Of a stretch of DNA of 64,000 bases, positions 37,498-47,459 are shown piece by piece. The position numbers were made by a program, and so were the translations under genes. The notes beneath the pieces are model-generated. The model did not search any database, was not told the origin of the DNA, and worked only from the letters and a program-made list of their open reading frames with translations. The stretch comes from Myroides sp. JBRI-B21084. Lineage in GTDB: Bacteria > Bacteroidota > Bacteroidia > Flavobacteriales > Flavobacteriaceae. The stretch is from NCBI RefSeq assembly GCF_030545015.1, contig NZ_CP120653.1:1302001-1366000 (forward strand), given 5' to 3'. Numbering within the stretch: position 1 is the stretch's first letter; every line of letters begins with the position of its first letter.

Positions 37498-38763
37498 ATG
37501 GCTAAAAATCAAATCATATCGGTTGTTTATAAAGATACAGAAATTGGTAAAATAGGTTATGACCCTGATCAAAAAAAATCTTTTTTTCAGTATCATCCCG
37601 ATTTTTTAACAAGTAATCGTTATAAAAAAATGTTTCCGTATATCTTTCGTAGAACACCAAATGTACAGGTGTTTTCTGAATTTGAAGGCGAAACATTCAG
37701 AGGTTTACCTTCTATGATAGCCGATTCACTTCCTGATGTTTTTGGTAATTTAATTTATAAAGAATGGTTAGAATTCAATCATAAAGAAGCTAAAAACATT
37801 AGTCCGCTAGAACAATTAGCCTATGTGGGTAACCGTGGAATGGGTGCTTTAGAATTTATGCCTTCAAAAACAATTTCTACAGAAGCTGAAATTAATATTG
37901 ATGAAATTTCAGAGGTTGTAAAAAAAGTTTTAGATGTAAAGTCAACTATTCATGAAAAAAATCTAAGTGATTTAGCATTACGTAATATTTTTAAAATTGG
38001 AACATCGGCAGGTGGTGCTCGCCCTAAAATTTTGATTTCTGAACATAAAGCATCTGGAAAAATCATCGCAGGTGATTTAGAAGTATCTGATGCTTATAAT
38101 CATTATTTAATAAAATTGGCTATAGATGAAGAATCGGGGTATTCAAAAGAAAAAGTAGAATTTGTTTATTATCAACTAGCAACTTCTATCGAGATTGAAA
38201 TGATGCCTTCGAAGTTGATTGATGACAAACATTTTGCAACCTTGCGTTTTGATAGACAAAGAGGAGAGAAGTTGCATGTTTTAACGGCTTCTGGAATGAC
38301 AGGATGGGATTTTAGAAAACCAGAAAATTCAAATTATGACAATCTTTTTAAATTAGCTATTGATTTAAAGGTTCCACATAAAGATATTCAGCAGCTATTT
38401 AAACGTATGGTTTTTAATTTGGTATTTGCTAATATTGATGATCATTTAAAGAATTTTAGCTTTGTTTACAATGAACTAAAAGACAAATGGAATCTTTCAC
38501 CTGCCTACGATTTAACGTATCCTTTAGATGCTTTAATGAATTATACGCGTATTTCAAGAGCAATGGCAATTAATAATAAACGTACAGATATTAATAGACA
38601 AGATGTAGTAGATTTAGCCGAACGTTATTCAATAAAAAATGCAAAAGGAATTATAAGTGAAGTAGTAGAAGCAACCGAACATTTTAAAAAATTATGTAAT
38701 AAGCAAAACTTGCCGGATAAAGTAATTCAAAAAATTTATTCAGAATTTAACTTTTTACTTTAA
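37498..38763 (+). CDS. HipA-like serine/threonine kinase toxin
   Basis: A 421-residue protein with the HipA N-terminal (Couple_hipA) and kinase-like C-terminal domains. GTSAGGARPKILIS (about 167-180) is the P-loop-like segment and NIDDHLKNFSF (from N312) holds the catalytic aspartate and metal-binding asparagine. SPAYDLTYP carries the second metal aspartate. HipA of E. coli phosphorylates glutamyl-tRNA synthetase and causes dormancy; the target of this one is unknown. All active-site residues are present, so it may be functional. Confidence 0.92.
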   Translation: MAKNQIISVVYKDTEIGKIGYDPDQKKSFFQYHPDFLTSNRYKKMFPYIFRRTPNVQVFSEFEGETFRGLPSMIADSLPDVFGNLIYKEWLEFNHKEAKNISPLEQLAYVGNRGMGALEFMPSKTISTEAEINIDEISEVVKKVLDVKSTIHEKNLSDLALRNIFKIGTSAGGARPKILISEHKASGKIIAGDLEVSDAYNHYLIKLAIDEESGYSKEKVEFVYYQLATSIEIEMMPSKLIDDKHFATLRFDRQRGEKLHVLTASGMTGWDFRKPENSNYDNLFKLAIDLKVPHKDIQQLFKRMVFNLVFANIDDHLKNFSFVYNELKDKWNLSPAYDLTYPLDALMNYTRISRAMAINNKRTDINRQDVVDLAERYSIKNAKGIISEVVEATEHFKKLCNKQNLPDKVIQKIYSEFNFLL

Positions 38764-38830
38764 AATATATTGTACACTCAATCGTTTAGATTTACAATCC
38801 AAATCAAGAGGATTCAAATAAAATTGATAA

Positions 38831-38867
38831 AAAAAGAGGCTGACCGTAAAGGTCAGCCTCTTTTTTT
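38831..38867. terminator. Bidirectional terminator between hipA and the DUF4197 gene
   Basis: A perfect 15-bp stem (AAAAAGAGGCTGACC with its complement at 38851-38865) and a 5-base loop; A and T runs on both sides serve the convergent genes. Confidence 0.92.
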
Positions 38868-38869
38868 AA

Positions 38870-39592
38870 TTATTTTTTATCTTGCATAGCAAAAACGGTT
38901 TTTAAAACGTTTGTAGATCGCGCCGAAACATTGGTTCTAATATTTGCTTCTTCTTTTTCAATCATTGTAAAAACCCCAGCTAAAGCTTGTTGCGTAACGT
39001 GGTCGGTTAAATCGGGATTTACTTTTTTAACTGTTGGTATGGCGTTGTATTTAGTTATAATGTTATTCCAAACTTTATCGGCACCAACTTTTGTAAATGA
39101 TGATTTTATAACCGGGTTAAATTTACTATACAAAGCTGTTTTGGTTGTTTTTTGTAAATATTGGGTAGCTGCATTTTTATTGCCCATTAAAATTGCAGTA
39201 GCATCACTAATTGTCATGCTGGTAATTGCATTTACAAAAATAGGGGTAGCTTCTTTTACTGCGTTACTTGCCGCTTTATTTAACGATTTTATACCCTCAT
39301 CGGCTAAGCTGCCTAAACCAATATCTCTTAAGGTTTTTTCAACTTTTTGTAATTCACTTGGTAAACCAATTTTTACTAAAGAGTTATTGTAAAAACCATC
39401 GGTTTTTGTAAGGTTAACAACTTGTTTGTCAATGCCTTGTTGTAAAGCTTCTTTTAAACCTGCAGCAATCTGGGTTTGCCCAACGCCGCCTGTTTCAAGT
39501 ATTTGTGGTAATTGGTTTGCAACTTGTTGTAAGCTGGTGCAGCTGTTTAAAATTAAAGCAGTAACTGCAATAGGAATGATCATTTTTTTCAT
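38870..39592 (-). CDS. DUF4197 family lipoprotein
   Basis: A 240-residue protein with a lipoprotein signal (ILNSCTSLQQ). The body matches the DUF4197 family: ALQQGIDKQVVNLTKTDGFYNN, IGLPSELQKV, and MTISDATAILMG. It is a conserved Bacteroidota/Proteobacteria envelope protein of unknown function. It begins ten bases after menD and shares its transcript. Confidence 0.85.
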   Translation of the reverse strand: MKKMIIPIAVTALILNSCTSLQQVANQLPQILETGGVGQTQIAAGLKEALQQGIDKQVVNLTKTDGFYNNSLVKIGLPSELQKVEKTLRDIGLGSLADEGIKSLNKAASNAVKEATPIFVNAITSMTISDATAILMGNKNAATQYLQKTTKTALYSKFNPVIKSSFTKVGADKVWNNIITKYNAIPTVKKVNPDLTDHVTQQALAGVFTMIEKEEANIRTNVSARSTNVLKTVFAMQDKK

Positions 39593-39602
39593 ACTAAATT
39601 TT

Positions 39603-41258
39603 TTATGAGATGCTTGTAAAATAATTGCGCAACAAATCTCTGTTAATCTTAGAAGGTGTAAATATTTCTAAAATTTGAGGTTGCGTATTTTGTGAGAATA
39701 ACAATTTCAATGCCAGTTTTAATTCTTCTTCATTAATTGCCGATAAATAATTAAAATGATACATTTTTGCTAAATGTTCCGCCGTTAATTGATGCTCGGT
39801 TTCAAAAAAGGTATTAAAAGTTGTGTTTTCTTGATGGCCTGGTAAAATTCTAAAAATACCGCCGCCACTATTGTTTACAATAATAATTTTAAAATTGTTA
39901 GGTATGTAGTTGTTCCACAGTGCGTTACTGTCGTAAAAAAAACTAATATCACCTGTTAGTAAAACAACTGGTTTTTGGCTTGTTACAGCTGCACCTATTG
40001 CGGTAGATGTTGACCCATCAATACCACTTGTACCACGGTTACAAAAAACAGCTACCGATTCATGATTTTCAAACAATTGTGCATACCTAATTACAGCACT
40101 ATTACTTATTTGAAGTTGAATGTTTTCGGGTAAATTTTCCCAAATAATTTGAAACGATTTTAAATCAGAAAAAGGTATTGTTGTTAAATATTGATTGTGT
40201 TTTACTTTGCGTTGTTCCATTATTTTATGAAAAGTAGAAGCATAGTTTGATTGTTTGATACTGATGTGTTTTTTTAACTCGTTCACAAATTCATTAGCAG
40301 TTGCTATAATATGTTTAGTTAAAATTCCAAAAGTATCGTAAGCACGTAAAGGATCAATATGCCAATGACTTTTTGCTGGGTGGTTTCTAAGCAATGCTTT
40401 TATTCTTTTAGAAACAATCATTCCACCAAAAGTAATTAAAACATCGGGCTTAAAATTTTCAATTTCATCATTAGTAAAACCAGTAATTAACGTATCAATA
40501 TTTGAAACGATGTTTTTGTGATGTAGATTAGAATTTATTTCGGTTAAAATAGTAACATTAGGTAAATTAGCAATAAAATCTAAATTGCTTTTTGATAATA
40601 TTTCAGGGTTTTGTGAACCTACTAAAATTACAATTTTTGATGCTTGCTGAATTTCAGTTAAATCAAAATTGTTAGTTATAGCAGAATCTAAAATATTGAT
40701 GTTTTCTGTAATTTGAGATTGATAACTTAGCGAACTTACCGTATTGTACAAAGGCTCTTCAAAAGGAACATTAATATGTACGGGGCCTTTTTTGTTTACT
40801 GCTACTGAAATGGCTTTTTGTATTAAAACATCGTTAGTTAACGAAGCTTCTTCTGATAAATTTGCATTAAAAAGCGAATGATTTTCAAAAACATTGCGCT
40901 GGCGAATGGTTTGTCCGTCGCCAATATCAATTTTAGAAGTGGGTCTATCTGCAGATACAACAATCATAGGAATTTGGCTGTAAAAGGCTTCGGCAACTGC
41001 TGGATAATAATTTAATAAAGCCGAACCCGATGTACATAAAACAGCTGTTGGTTTATTTATTTGTTGGGCAATTCCCATTGCAAAAAAAGCTGCACAACGT
41101 TCATCTACAATACTGTAACAAGTAAAATAAGGATCGCTTGTAAAACCTATTGTTAAAGGAGCATTACGCGATCCGGGTGAAATTATAATATGTTTGATTT
41201 CCTTTGCCTTAAAAAGTTGCAAAATGCTTTGCGCCAAAGGTATTTCAGGATAATTCAT
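39603..41258 (-). CDS. menD: SEPHCHC synthase MenD (menaquinone biosynthesis)
   Basis: A 551-residue TPP enzyme that joins 2-oxoglutarate to isochorismate. It starts IPLAQSILQLFKAKEIKHIIISPGSRNAPLT (residues 6-36), where SPGSRNAPL is diagnostic of MenD. Also present are ERCAAFFAMG and, near the end, the TPP motif GDISFFYDSNALWN. The length is normal. Menaquinone is the respiratory quinone of Flavobacteriaceae. No other men genes lie beside it. Confidence 0.95.
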   Translation of the reverse strand: MNYPEIPLAQSILQLFKAKEIKHIIISPGSRNAPLTIGFTSDPYFTCYSIVDERCAAFFAMGIAQQINKPTAVLCTSGSALLNYYPAVAEAFYSQIPMIVVSADRPTSKIDIGDGQTIRQRNVFENHSLFNANLSEEASLTNDVLIQKAISVAVNKKGPVHINVPFEEPLYNTVSSLSYQSQITENINILDSAITNNFDLTEIQQASKIVILVGSQNPEILSKSNLDFIANLPNVTILTEINSNLHHKNIVSNIDTLITGFTNDEIENFKPDVLITFGGMIVSKRIKALLRNHPAKSHWHIDPLRAYDTFGILTKHIIATANEFVNELKKHISIKQSNYASTFHKIMEQRKVKHNQYLTTIPFSDLKSFQIIWENLPENIQLQISNSAVIRYAQLFENHESVAVFCNRGTSGIDGSTSTAIGAAVTSQKPVVLLTGDISFFYDSNALWNNYIPNNFKIIIVNNSGGGIFRILPGHQENTTFNTFFETEHQLTAEHLAKMYHFNYLSAINEEELKLALKLLFSQNTQPQILEIFTPSKINRDLLRNYFTSIS

Positions 41259-41316
41259 TTCTAAAAATTAATTAGTCAAATATAAGAACTATCCTGAAAT
41301 TTTAATGTAAATCCGT

Positions 41317-41901
41317 TTATTTTCCTTCAATCCAATTAATTATTTCATCATTGGTTGGCAAGGTGCGCGGACTTATCACTTTTACAAGTTTTCCATCTTC
41401 ATTAATTAAAAATTTCTGAAAATTCCATTCTACATCAAAATCATCTAAACCATTTTCGGCTTTTGTGGTTAAATACTTAAATAAAGGTTCAATAGTATCG
41501 CCTTTAACTACAATTTTACTCATCATAGGAAAAGTAACGCCGTAATTTATCTTGCAAAATTCTGCAATCTCATCATTTGAACCAGGGTCTTGACTCATGA
41601 AATCGTTTGTAGGAAAACCAATAATTGTAAAATTTTGATCTTTATACTTTTGATACAATTCTTCTAGCTGTTCAAACTGAGGGGTTAGTCCGCATTTTGA
41701 AGCTGTGTTTACAATTAATACTTTTTTACCACGTAAATCGGCTAAATTAAATTCGGCTCCTGTGATGTCTTTAACAATAAATTGGTGAATACTGCTTGTG
41801 GTATTTTGTTGCTCCATTTTAGATTCTGGTTTTGTTGTTGATTTTTGTGCGTTGGTACAACTTATAGCTAATAAAGCAGCTGCAAAAACTATTATTTTCA
41901 T
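41317..41901 (-). CDS. Glutathione peroxidase-family protein, exported form
   Basis: A 194-residue thiol peroxidase with Cys70 in NTASKCGLTPQ in place of selenocysteine, the FPTNDFMSQDPGS block and the VEWNFQKFLI tryptophan/asparagine site. Residues 1-20 form a signal with a lipobox-like LLAISC, so the enzyme should be anchored in the envelope rather than cytoplasmic. It probably uses thioredoxin-like reductants, as bacterial Cys enzymes of this family do. It is upstream of menD on the same strand. Confidence 0.9.
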   Translation of the reverse strand: MKIIVFAAALLAISCTNAQKSTTKPESKMEQQNTTSSIHQFIVKDITGAEFNLADLRGKKVLIVNTASKCGLTPQFEQLEELYQKYKDQNFTIIGFPTNDFMSQDPGSNDEIAEFCKINYGVTFPMMSKIVVKGDTIEPLFKYLTTKAENGLDDFDVEWNFQKFLINEDGKLVKVISPRTLPTNDEIINWIEGK

Positions 41902-41935
41902 ATTATTGATAATGATTAAGGTTGTTTAAAATTAC

Positions 41936-41964
41936 AAAAAAAGCTTTCTGTACAGAAAGCTTTT
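41936..41964 (-). terminator. Terminator of the CcsBA gene
   Basis: A 26-base perfect palindrome at 41939-41964 centred on GTAC with arms beginning AAAAGCTTTCT; on the minus strand it ends in a run of T. Confidence 0.85.
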
Positions 41965-41969
41965 AAGAT

Positions 41970-44900
41970 TTATTTTTTATAATGTTTCCTATATTTAAAA
42001 TAGGTGATAGTTGCTAAAACGGCTACCGATGCTACCGATACCCAAATGAAAGTTGGTGTTACCACTTGGTCGCCTTTTGCATAGGAATGTAAGCCCGAAA
42101 GGTAAAAGTTTACCCCAAAATAGGTCATTAAAATACTATAAAAAGCTAAAGCCGACATTAAATTGTAAATCCATAATCCGCGTAAAGCAGGTACAAATCG
42201 CATGTGAATTACAAAGGCATATACCATAATTGAAATTAACGCCCAAGTTTCTTTAGGATCCCAACCCCAATAACGTCCCCAGCTTTCATTTGCCCATTGG
42301 CCACCTAAAAAGTTACCAATTGTTAACATAACCAAACCTACCGTTAACGCCATTTCATTTATATACGTAATTTCTTTAAGGTTAAGCTCCATTTTTTGTT
42401 TATTGTTTTTAGTAGTAAACAACATTAAAAGTAATGCAACAATGCCTAAAATCATTCCTAAAGTAAATGGTCCGTAACTACCTACAATAATAGCAACGTG
42501 TATCATAAGCCAATATGAATTTAATACAGGCTGAAGATTTCCTATGGAAGGATCCATCCAGTTCCAATGTGCTATCATTAAAATCATACTTGCTACAAAG
42601 GCTGTTGATGCAATAGTTAAAGCCGAATTTCGTCCAAAAATCAATCCAAATAAAACAGTAGCCCAACCAACAAAAATCATCGATTCATAAGCATCAGACC
42701 AAGGTGCATGTCCTGATACATACCAACGTGCTATTAAACCTAGCGTATGCATAATAAATAAAATAATTACCAGCACATTACCTATTTTTGTTAAAGTGCG
42801 TAGTATTTTATTTTCTTTAAAAATGCGAATAATTACAATGATAAATAAAATTACAGAAACATACATATAGTACGAAAACAGTTTTTTAAATACATCGTAC
42901 TTATTATATAAAACTTCGGTTTTAATTTTTTGTTCAGTTGGCATTACTTTACTGCCGTATTTTTTTTGAAAGTTTATTATTGAAGTTAATAATTCACCCG
43001 ATGCCTTAAAATCTTTGGTTTCTATTGATTTTAGTAACGAAGTGGTGTACATTGGTAAAATGTTTTTGGTGTAAACAGAATCCATGCCTTTTAAACCAGC
43101 TTCATTTAATTCTAAATACGAAACCCATTTGTTGTTTTCGTGTCCAGGAATTGGGAAAATTTTTAAAATTTGTCCACTAATTGCAGCGTATAATAAGTTA
43201 ACTTTTTCATCGGCTGCAATAAAATCTTTTTGAAATTGATCTTTAACCGATGCTTGATAGGCTTTATCTAGATATTTATCTAATTTATAACCGCCTTTTT
43301 CGTTAAAGAAATCGGCTAACGATGCAAATTTAGCATCGGCAGGAATACCAATTATTGAACGAATGCTATCGTTTCCTTTTTTAAGATTAATGATAGGCAC
43401 GTGATACCACAACTGTGGAAATTGTGTGATAGAAAGCATTACTTGATCAGAATCCATTCCTTGAAAATGATCATTTTTACTTACTTTTCGTAACAATTCA
43501 GATGAAAACGTATTAATAGGCTTCATACGTCCGTCGGCATCTTGTATAACAATAGTTCCAAACAAATCGGCGTGTTCTTGTGAAACAGTTGTTTTAACAA
43601 GCAACGAATCTATTTGCTGCGCAGTAGGTTTGTTGTGCGCGTGTTGTGCTTGTGAAGTAAATAAACCTAAAAATAGCATAAATGCAGTTAAAGCAGCTTT
43701 TTTAGCACGTACGTTTTTAAGTTTTCGTCTTAAATCATTAAAACGGGTATTTTTAGTAAATAAAATGCAAAGCATAGCAATATAAAGTAGGGTGTAACCA
43801 ATGTATGTAATCCAAGTACCCCAAAAATCATGGTTTACAGATAAAATGGTTCCTTTTTCATCGGGATCAAATGATGCTTGAAAAAAACGATATCCTTTAT
43901 GATCTAAAACATGGTTCATGTAAATGTGGTAATCAAATGTTTTTTCTGGATCTACAATAGTAACTTTACTTTCAAAGGAAGAATAACTTTTTTCGGTTCC
44001 AGGGTATTTTTGAGCAATAAAGTCGTTTAATTTTATTTGAAATGGAGTGGTGTACACCTTAGAACCATAAAACATAGTAAATTCTAAATTTCCTAATTTA
44101 AATGATTGTGGTATTCCCATTTGTCCTTTAGATCCCATTAATACCACTTCGTGCGTTTTGCCTTGTGAACGAACATTTAAAATTAAAGCATCGGTTGTAC
44201 CTTTTGCTTTAAAATCGGGGGTTTCTTGTAAGGTTTTTTTACCAATTATTGGTCTGTCCATTACAAATTGTACAACGCCGCCTAAACTGTAAAGCGATCT
44301 ATAATTAAGTAGGGCAGGGGTATTTGCTTTAACTTCACCAGTAGCTTGTGTAGCCATTATACGGAAATCACCACCAAAAGGTGAATTTATTTGCATTTCG
44401 CCTTTTTCGTTGGTGAAAAAATTTACAGCACCTTCAACATGTTTATTATAGGTATAAGCCATACCATGAATTTCTTGTTGTGTACCTTCTTCAATAAAAT
44501 GTTCATGACGTTCACCATGACTAGATTCTACTAATTTTAAAAAGCTTTTTCCGTTTTTATCGGCAACAACGGTTTCTTTAGCGCCCATAATAAAATCTTT
44601 AAATTCAATTTCAAAAGGCGTTTTGTTAAAATCGTCGTTTATTAAAAAATGATTCGATGCAAAAGCGCTAACCAAATTATCTTTATCTAAAGCAGAAGAG
44701 AAATAACGTTGTTTTTCAATGGTTTTACGTTTAGGTTCGCCATTTAAATCGCCATCAACCCAAACCGTTAAAAAAGTTTTATCAGAGTAAAATTGATTTA
44801 CAGTTTCTCCCTCTTTTATGGGCATCATACCTTCAAAACTTATATATCTTGTAACAAAAGCACCAATTAAAATTAAAATAAAAGCTAAGTGTAATATTAA

Positions 44901-45134
44901 AGTATCTAATTTGGCTTTACTAAAAAGTTTGTAACGGTTAATATTACCAATAAAGTTAAACACAAAAATTAGCATAATGGCTTCAAACCATTTGGTATTA
45001 TAAACTAAAATTCGGGCAGTATCGGTATTGTATTCGTTTTCTATAAAAGTAGCAATACCCATTACGGCTGCAAAAACAAGGAATAACACCGCCATTAATC
45101 GTGTTGATGATAAAAAAGAAATAATTTTACTCAT
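41970..45134 (-). CDS. ccsBA: Fused cytochrome c biogenesis protein CcsB-CcsA (ResB/ResC)
   Basis: About 1054 residues from the ATG at 45134 (MSKIISFLSSTRLMAVLF). An upstream in-frame ATG at 45284 would add 50 residues covering the promoter area and is unlikely. The N-terminal half is ResB/CcsB-like, with membrane helices and a large periplasmic part. The C-terminal half is CcsA with the haem-handling WWD-type segment ESWGRYWGWDPKETWA. The system II machine carries haem across the membrane and attaches it to apocytochrome c. The fusion is typical of Bacteroidota and epsilonproteobacteria. It is divergent from the aminotransferase gene. Confidence 0.93.
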   Translation of the reverse strand: MSKIISFLSSTRLMAVLFLVFAAVMGIATFIENEYNTDTARILVYNTKWFEAIMLIFVFNFIGNINRYKLFSKAKLDTLILHLAFILILIGAFVTRYISFEGMMPIKEGETVNQFYSDKTFLTVWVDGDLNGEPKRKTIEKQRYFSSALDKDNLVSAFASNHFLINDDFNKTPFEIEFKDFIMGAKETVVADKNGKSFLKLVESSHGERHEHFIEEGTQQEIHGMAYTYNKHVEGAVNFFTNEKGEMQINSPFGGDFRIMATQATGEVKANTPALLNYRSLYSLGGVVQFVMDRPIIGKKTLQETPDFKAKGTTDALILNVRSQGKTHEVVLMGSKGQMGIPQSFKLGNLEFTMFYGSKVYTTPFQIKLNDFIAQKYPGTEKSYSSFESKVTIVDPEKTFDYHIYMNHVLDHKGYRFFQASFDPDEKGTILSVNHDFWGTWITYIGYTLLYIAMLCILFTKNTRFNDLRRKLKNVRAKKAALTAFMLFLGLFTSQAQHAHNKPTAQQIDSLLVKTTVSQEHADLFGTIVIQDADGRMKPINTFSSELLRKVSKNDHFQGMDSDQVMLSITQFPQLWYHVPIINLKKGNDSIRSIIGIPADAKFASLADFFNEKGGYKLDKYLDKAYQASVKDQFQKDFIAADEKVNLLYAAISGQILKIFPIPGHENNKWVSYLELNEAGLKGMDSVYTKNILPMYTTSLLKSIETKDFKASGELLTSIINFQKKYGSKVMPTEQKIKTEVLYNKYDVFKKLFSYYMYVSVILFIIVIIRIFKENKILRTLTKIGNVLVIILFIMHTLGLIARWYVSGHAPWSDAYESMIFVGWATVLFGLIFGRNSALTIASTAFVASMILMIAHWNWMDPSIGNLQPVLNSYWLMIHVAIIVGSYGPFTLGMILGIVALLLMLFTTKNNKQKMELNLKEITYINEMALTVGLVMLTIGNFLGGQWANESWGRYWGWDPKETWALISIMVYAFVIHMRFVPALRGLWIYNLMSALAFYSILMTYFGVNFYLSGLHSYAKGDQVVTPTFIWVSVASVAVLATITYFKYRKHYKK

Positions 45135-45251
45135 GGTAAATTGTTGTGTGCTTTGAAATTTCACAAAAATACTTAAATTATATAGGTTGTAACGTATTTT
45201 AACGTAATTTAAACAAATTAAAAAAGGATGTGTTTTTTTAGAATAAAAAAC

Positions 45252-45259
45252 TAAATTTG
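45252..45259 (+). promoter_or_regulatory. -7 box for the aminotransferase gene
   Basis: TAAATTTG, a match to TAnnTTTG, 23 bases before the start at 45283. Confidence 0.6.
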
Positions 45260-45282
45260 CACAATTAAATAAACAAATTATC

Positions 45283-46473
45283 ATGCCTAAGATTTCTAAT
45301 AAAGGTTTGCAAATGCCCGAATCGCCAATACGTAAATTGGTGCCTTTTGCTGAAACAGCAAAGAAAAATGGAAATAAAGTATATCATTTAAACATTGGTC
45401 AACCCGATATTAAAACGCCTGATGTAGCTTTAAATGCTGTGAAAAATGCCGATATTAGCGTTTTAGAATATAGTCATTCTGCAGGTTTTGATTCGTACCG
45501 AGAAAAATTAGCAGCGTATTACCAAATCCAAGGTTTACCTATTAATAAAGAAGATATTATTATTACAACGGGTGGTTCTGAAGCTTTAATTTTTGCAATG
45601 GGATCTACTATGGATGAAGGTGATGAAATTATTATACCTGAACCATTTTATGCAAATTACAATGGTTTTTCTACTCAAAACGGAGTGAAAGTTGTACCGG
45701 TAATGTCGGGTATCGAAAACGGTTTTGCATTGCCACCCATTTCAGATTTTGAAAAATTAATTACCCCTAAAACAAAAGCTATTTTAATTTGTAATCCGGG
45801 TAATCCAACTGGATATTTATATAGTAAAGAAGAAATTCAGCAATTAGCTGCATTGGTAAAAAAACACGATTTGTTTTTAATTGCCGACGAAGTGTATCGC
45901 GAATTTACTTACGATGGAATGAAGCATTTTTCTGTAATGAATGAAGATAGTATTGCACAAAATGCAATTATGATTGATTCGGTTTCAAAAAGATTCAGCA
46001 TGTGTGGTGCGCGTATTGGTTGTATTGTATCTAAGAATAAAGATTTAATGGCTACTGCAATGAAATTTGCACAAGCAAGATTATCGCCCCCTACGTATGC
46101 ACAAATTGCATCTGAAGCTGCTTTAGATACACCACAATCATATTTTGACGATGTAATTACAGAATATAAAGACCGTAGAGATACTTTAGTTAATGCTTTA
46201 AATGCAATTGATGGCGTGCAAGTATCAATGCCTAAAGGAGCCTTTTATTGCATTGCAAAATTACCTGTTACAAATGCCGAAGATTTTGCAAAATGGTTGT
46301 TAGAATCGTATCAATTAAATGGTGAAACCGTTATGGTTGCACCAGCAGCTGGTTTTTATTCAAGTAAAAATGTAGGTTTAAACGAAGTGCGTTTGGCGTA
46401 TGTTTTAAACAAAGAAGATTTAATAAAATCGGCCGAAATTATAAAAGAAGCTTTAAAAGTATATAATAATTAA
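45283..46473 (+). CDS. PLP-dependent class I/II aminotransferase
   Basis: A 396-residue fold-type I aminotransferase. The PLP lysine is K236 in SVSKRFSMCGARIG. NPGNPTGYLYSKEE and the ADEVYREFTYDG block (with aspartate and tyrosine contacting PLP) are typical of the aspartate aminotransferase Ib group. It may use aspartate or aromatic/branched amino acids; the sequence does not decide. It stands alone between its promoter and a terminator. Confidence 0.92.
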   Translation: MPKISNKGLQMPESPIRKLVPFAETAKKNGNKVYHLNIGQPDIKTPDVALNAVKNADISVLEYSHSAGFDSYREKLAAYYQIQGLPINKEDIIITTGGSEALIFAMGSTMDEGDEIIIPEPFYANYNGFSTQNGVKVVPVMSGIENGFALPPISDFEKLITPKTKAILICNPGNPTGYLYSKEEIQQLAALVKKHDLFLIADEVYREFTYDGMKHFSVMNEDSIAQNAIMIDSVSKRFSMCGARIGCIVSKNKDLMATAMKFAQARLSPPTYAQIASEAALDTPQSYFDDVITEYKDRRDTLVNALNAIDGVQVSMPKGAFYCIAKLPVTNAEDFAKWLLESYQLNGETVMVAPAAGFYSSKNVGLNEVRLAYVLNKEDLIKSAEIIKEALKVYNN

Positions 46474-46486
46474 GAGCAATTATTTT

Positions 46487-46524
46487 AGCCCTCAAAAAAA
46501 ATAACTTTTTGAGGGCTTTTTTTA
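46487..46524 (+). terminator. Terminator after the aminotransferase gene
   Basis: A 12-bp stem (AGCCCTCAAAAA with its complement at 46506-46517) followed by seven T. Confidence 0.9.
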
Positions 46525-46572
46525 CATTGTATATTTGGTTTTTTTTATATTTGATAAATTATATATTTTAAA

Positions 46573-47373
46573 ATGAAGCTTAATCCGTTTAAAGTTATTC
46601 TTTGGTTACTGTTCTTAATTTTTGTATTATTAAACAGTGCCCGATTGTTTATTTACGGTTTTGTAATAAGCTTTATTATTGTAATTATTGACCGCGCTTT
46701 TTTTGGTACTAGAAAAAGATCCGATAAACAATTTTTAAATTTATTTTGCACTTTTACTTTAATTGGTGCATTTTGTTATTCGTTTTCTCCTTTTTTTAGA
46801 TCGTTTGAGTTTAATATATCACACCCAAAATGGTCAAAATTAGAAGTGCTTTCTATTGAAAAAGATCCATCAAAAATGGTAGCAACCCCTTTAAATTTTC
46901 TCGAAAAAATTTATACTCCTGTTACTATTAAACACAAAGATAAAGACGGATATATCCTTACAAAAAAATACGAAATTAAACATTATGCACTTTTGGGTTT
47001 TGAACCTTTTTTTGCAAAAGAAACCATTCAAAAAGAACTTGAATATATACACAACCGCAGTTTAAATAAGTTTATTACCAATAAAGCAATAAATATTTAC
47101 CAAAACCCAACAAAAGACAAGTTAAAAATGTTTAAAGGCAACGATGCTTTTGCTTTAAGGCATGCAATTGGTTTTCAAATAGCACTTTTTGTTACCTATT
47201 TGTTGGCATTTATTTTAACTTTATACTGTGTTTTTAACTTAAAAAAAGTAAAGTTTTGGTTAAAATCAAAACAAAAAAATGAACAAAAAACAGCACTTAT
47301 AATACTATTTTTATTAATTTATAGTTACTTGGTAATTACCTTTATAGTAATACATTACCTAAAATTTAAGTAA
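46573..47373 (+). CDS. Hypothetical membrane protein
   Basis: A 266-residue protein that I do not recognise. Residues about 5-45 and 58-75 form hydrophobic helices and two more lie near 198-222 and 240-262. The middle 110 residues are hydrophilic and Lys-rich (VTIKHKDKDGYILTKKYEIKH) and probably form one extramembrane domain. A TATATTTG box about 20 bases upstream supports expression. It stands between two terminated units and gives no operon clue. Confidence 0.65.
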   Translation: MKLNPFKVILWLLFLIFVLLNSARLFIYGFVISFIIVIIDRAFFGTRKRSDKQFLNLFCTFTLIGAFCYSFSPFFRSFEFNISHPKWSKLEVLSIEKDPSKMVATPLNFLEKIYTPVTIKHKDKDGYILTKKYEIKHYALLGFEPFFAKETIQKELEYIHNRSLNKFITNKAINIYQNPTKDKLKMFKGNDAFALRHAIGFQIALFVTYLLAFILTLYCVFNLKKVKFWLKSKQKNEQKTALIILFLLIYSYLVITFIVIHYLKFK

Positions 47374-47429
47374 TTTTAATAAGATTGTATTTAAATAGCA
47401 TAAAATAAATATATTACATAAAAAATCAC

Positions 47430-47437
47430 TAAATTTG
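47430..47437 (+). promoter_or_regulatory. -7 box for the alpha-oxoamine synthase gene
   Basis: TAAATTTG, a match to TAnnTTTG, 22 bases before the start at 47460. Confidence 0.6.
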
Positions 47438-47459
47438 CACGGTTTAAAAAATAAACAAA

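Noticed and set aside
38931..39392. 153-residue open frame on the plus strand
   Set aside because: It lies antisense to the DUF4197 gene, which has a proper lipoprotein signal and family motifs.
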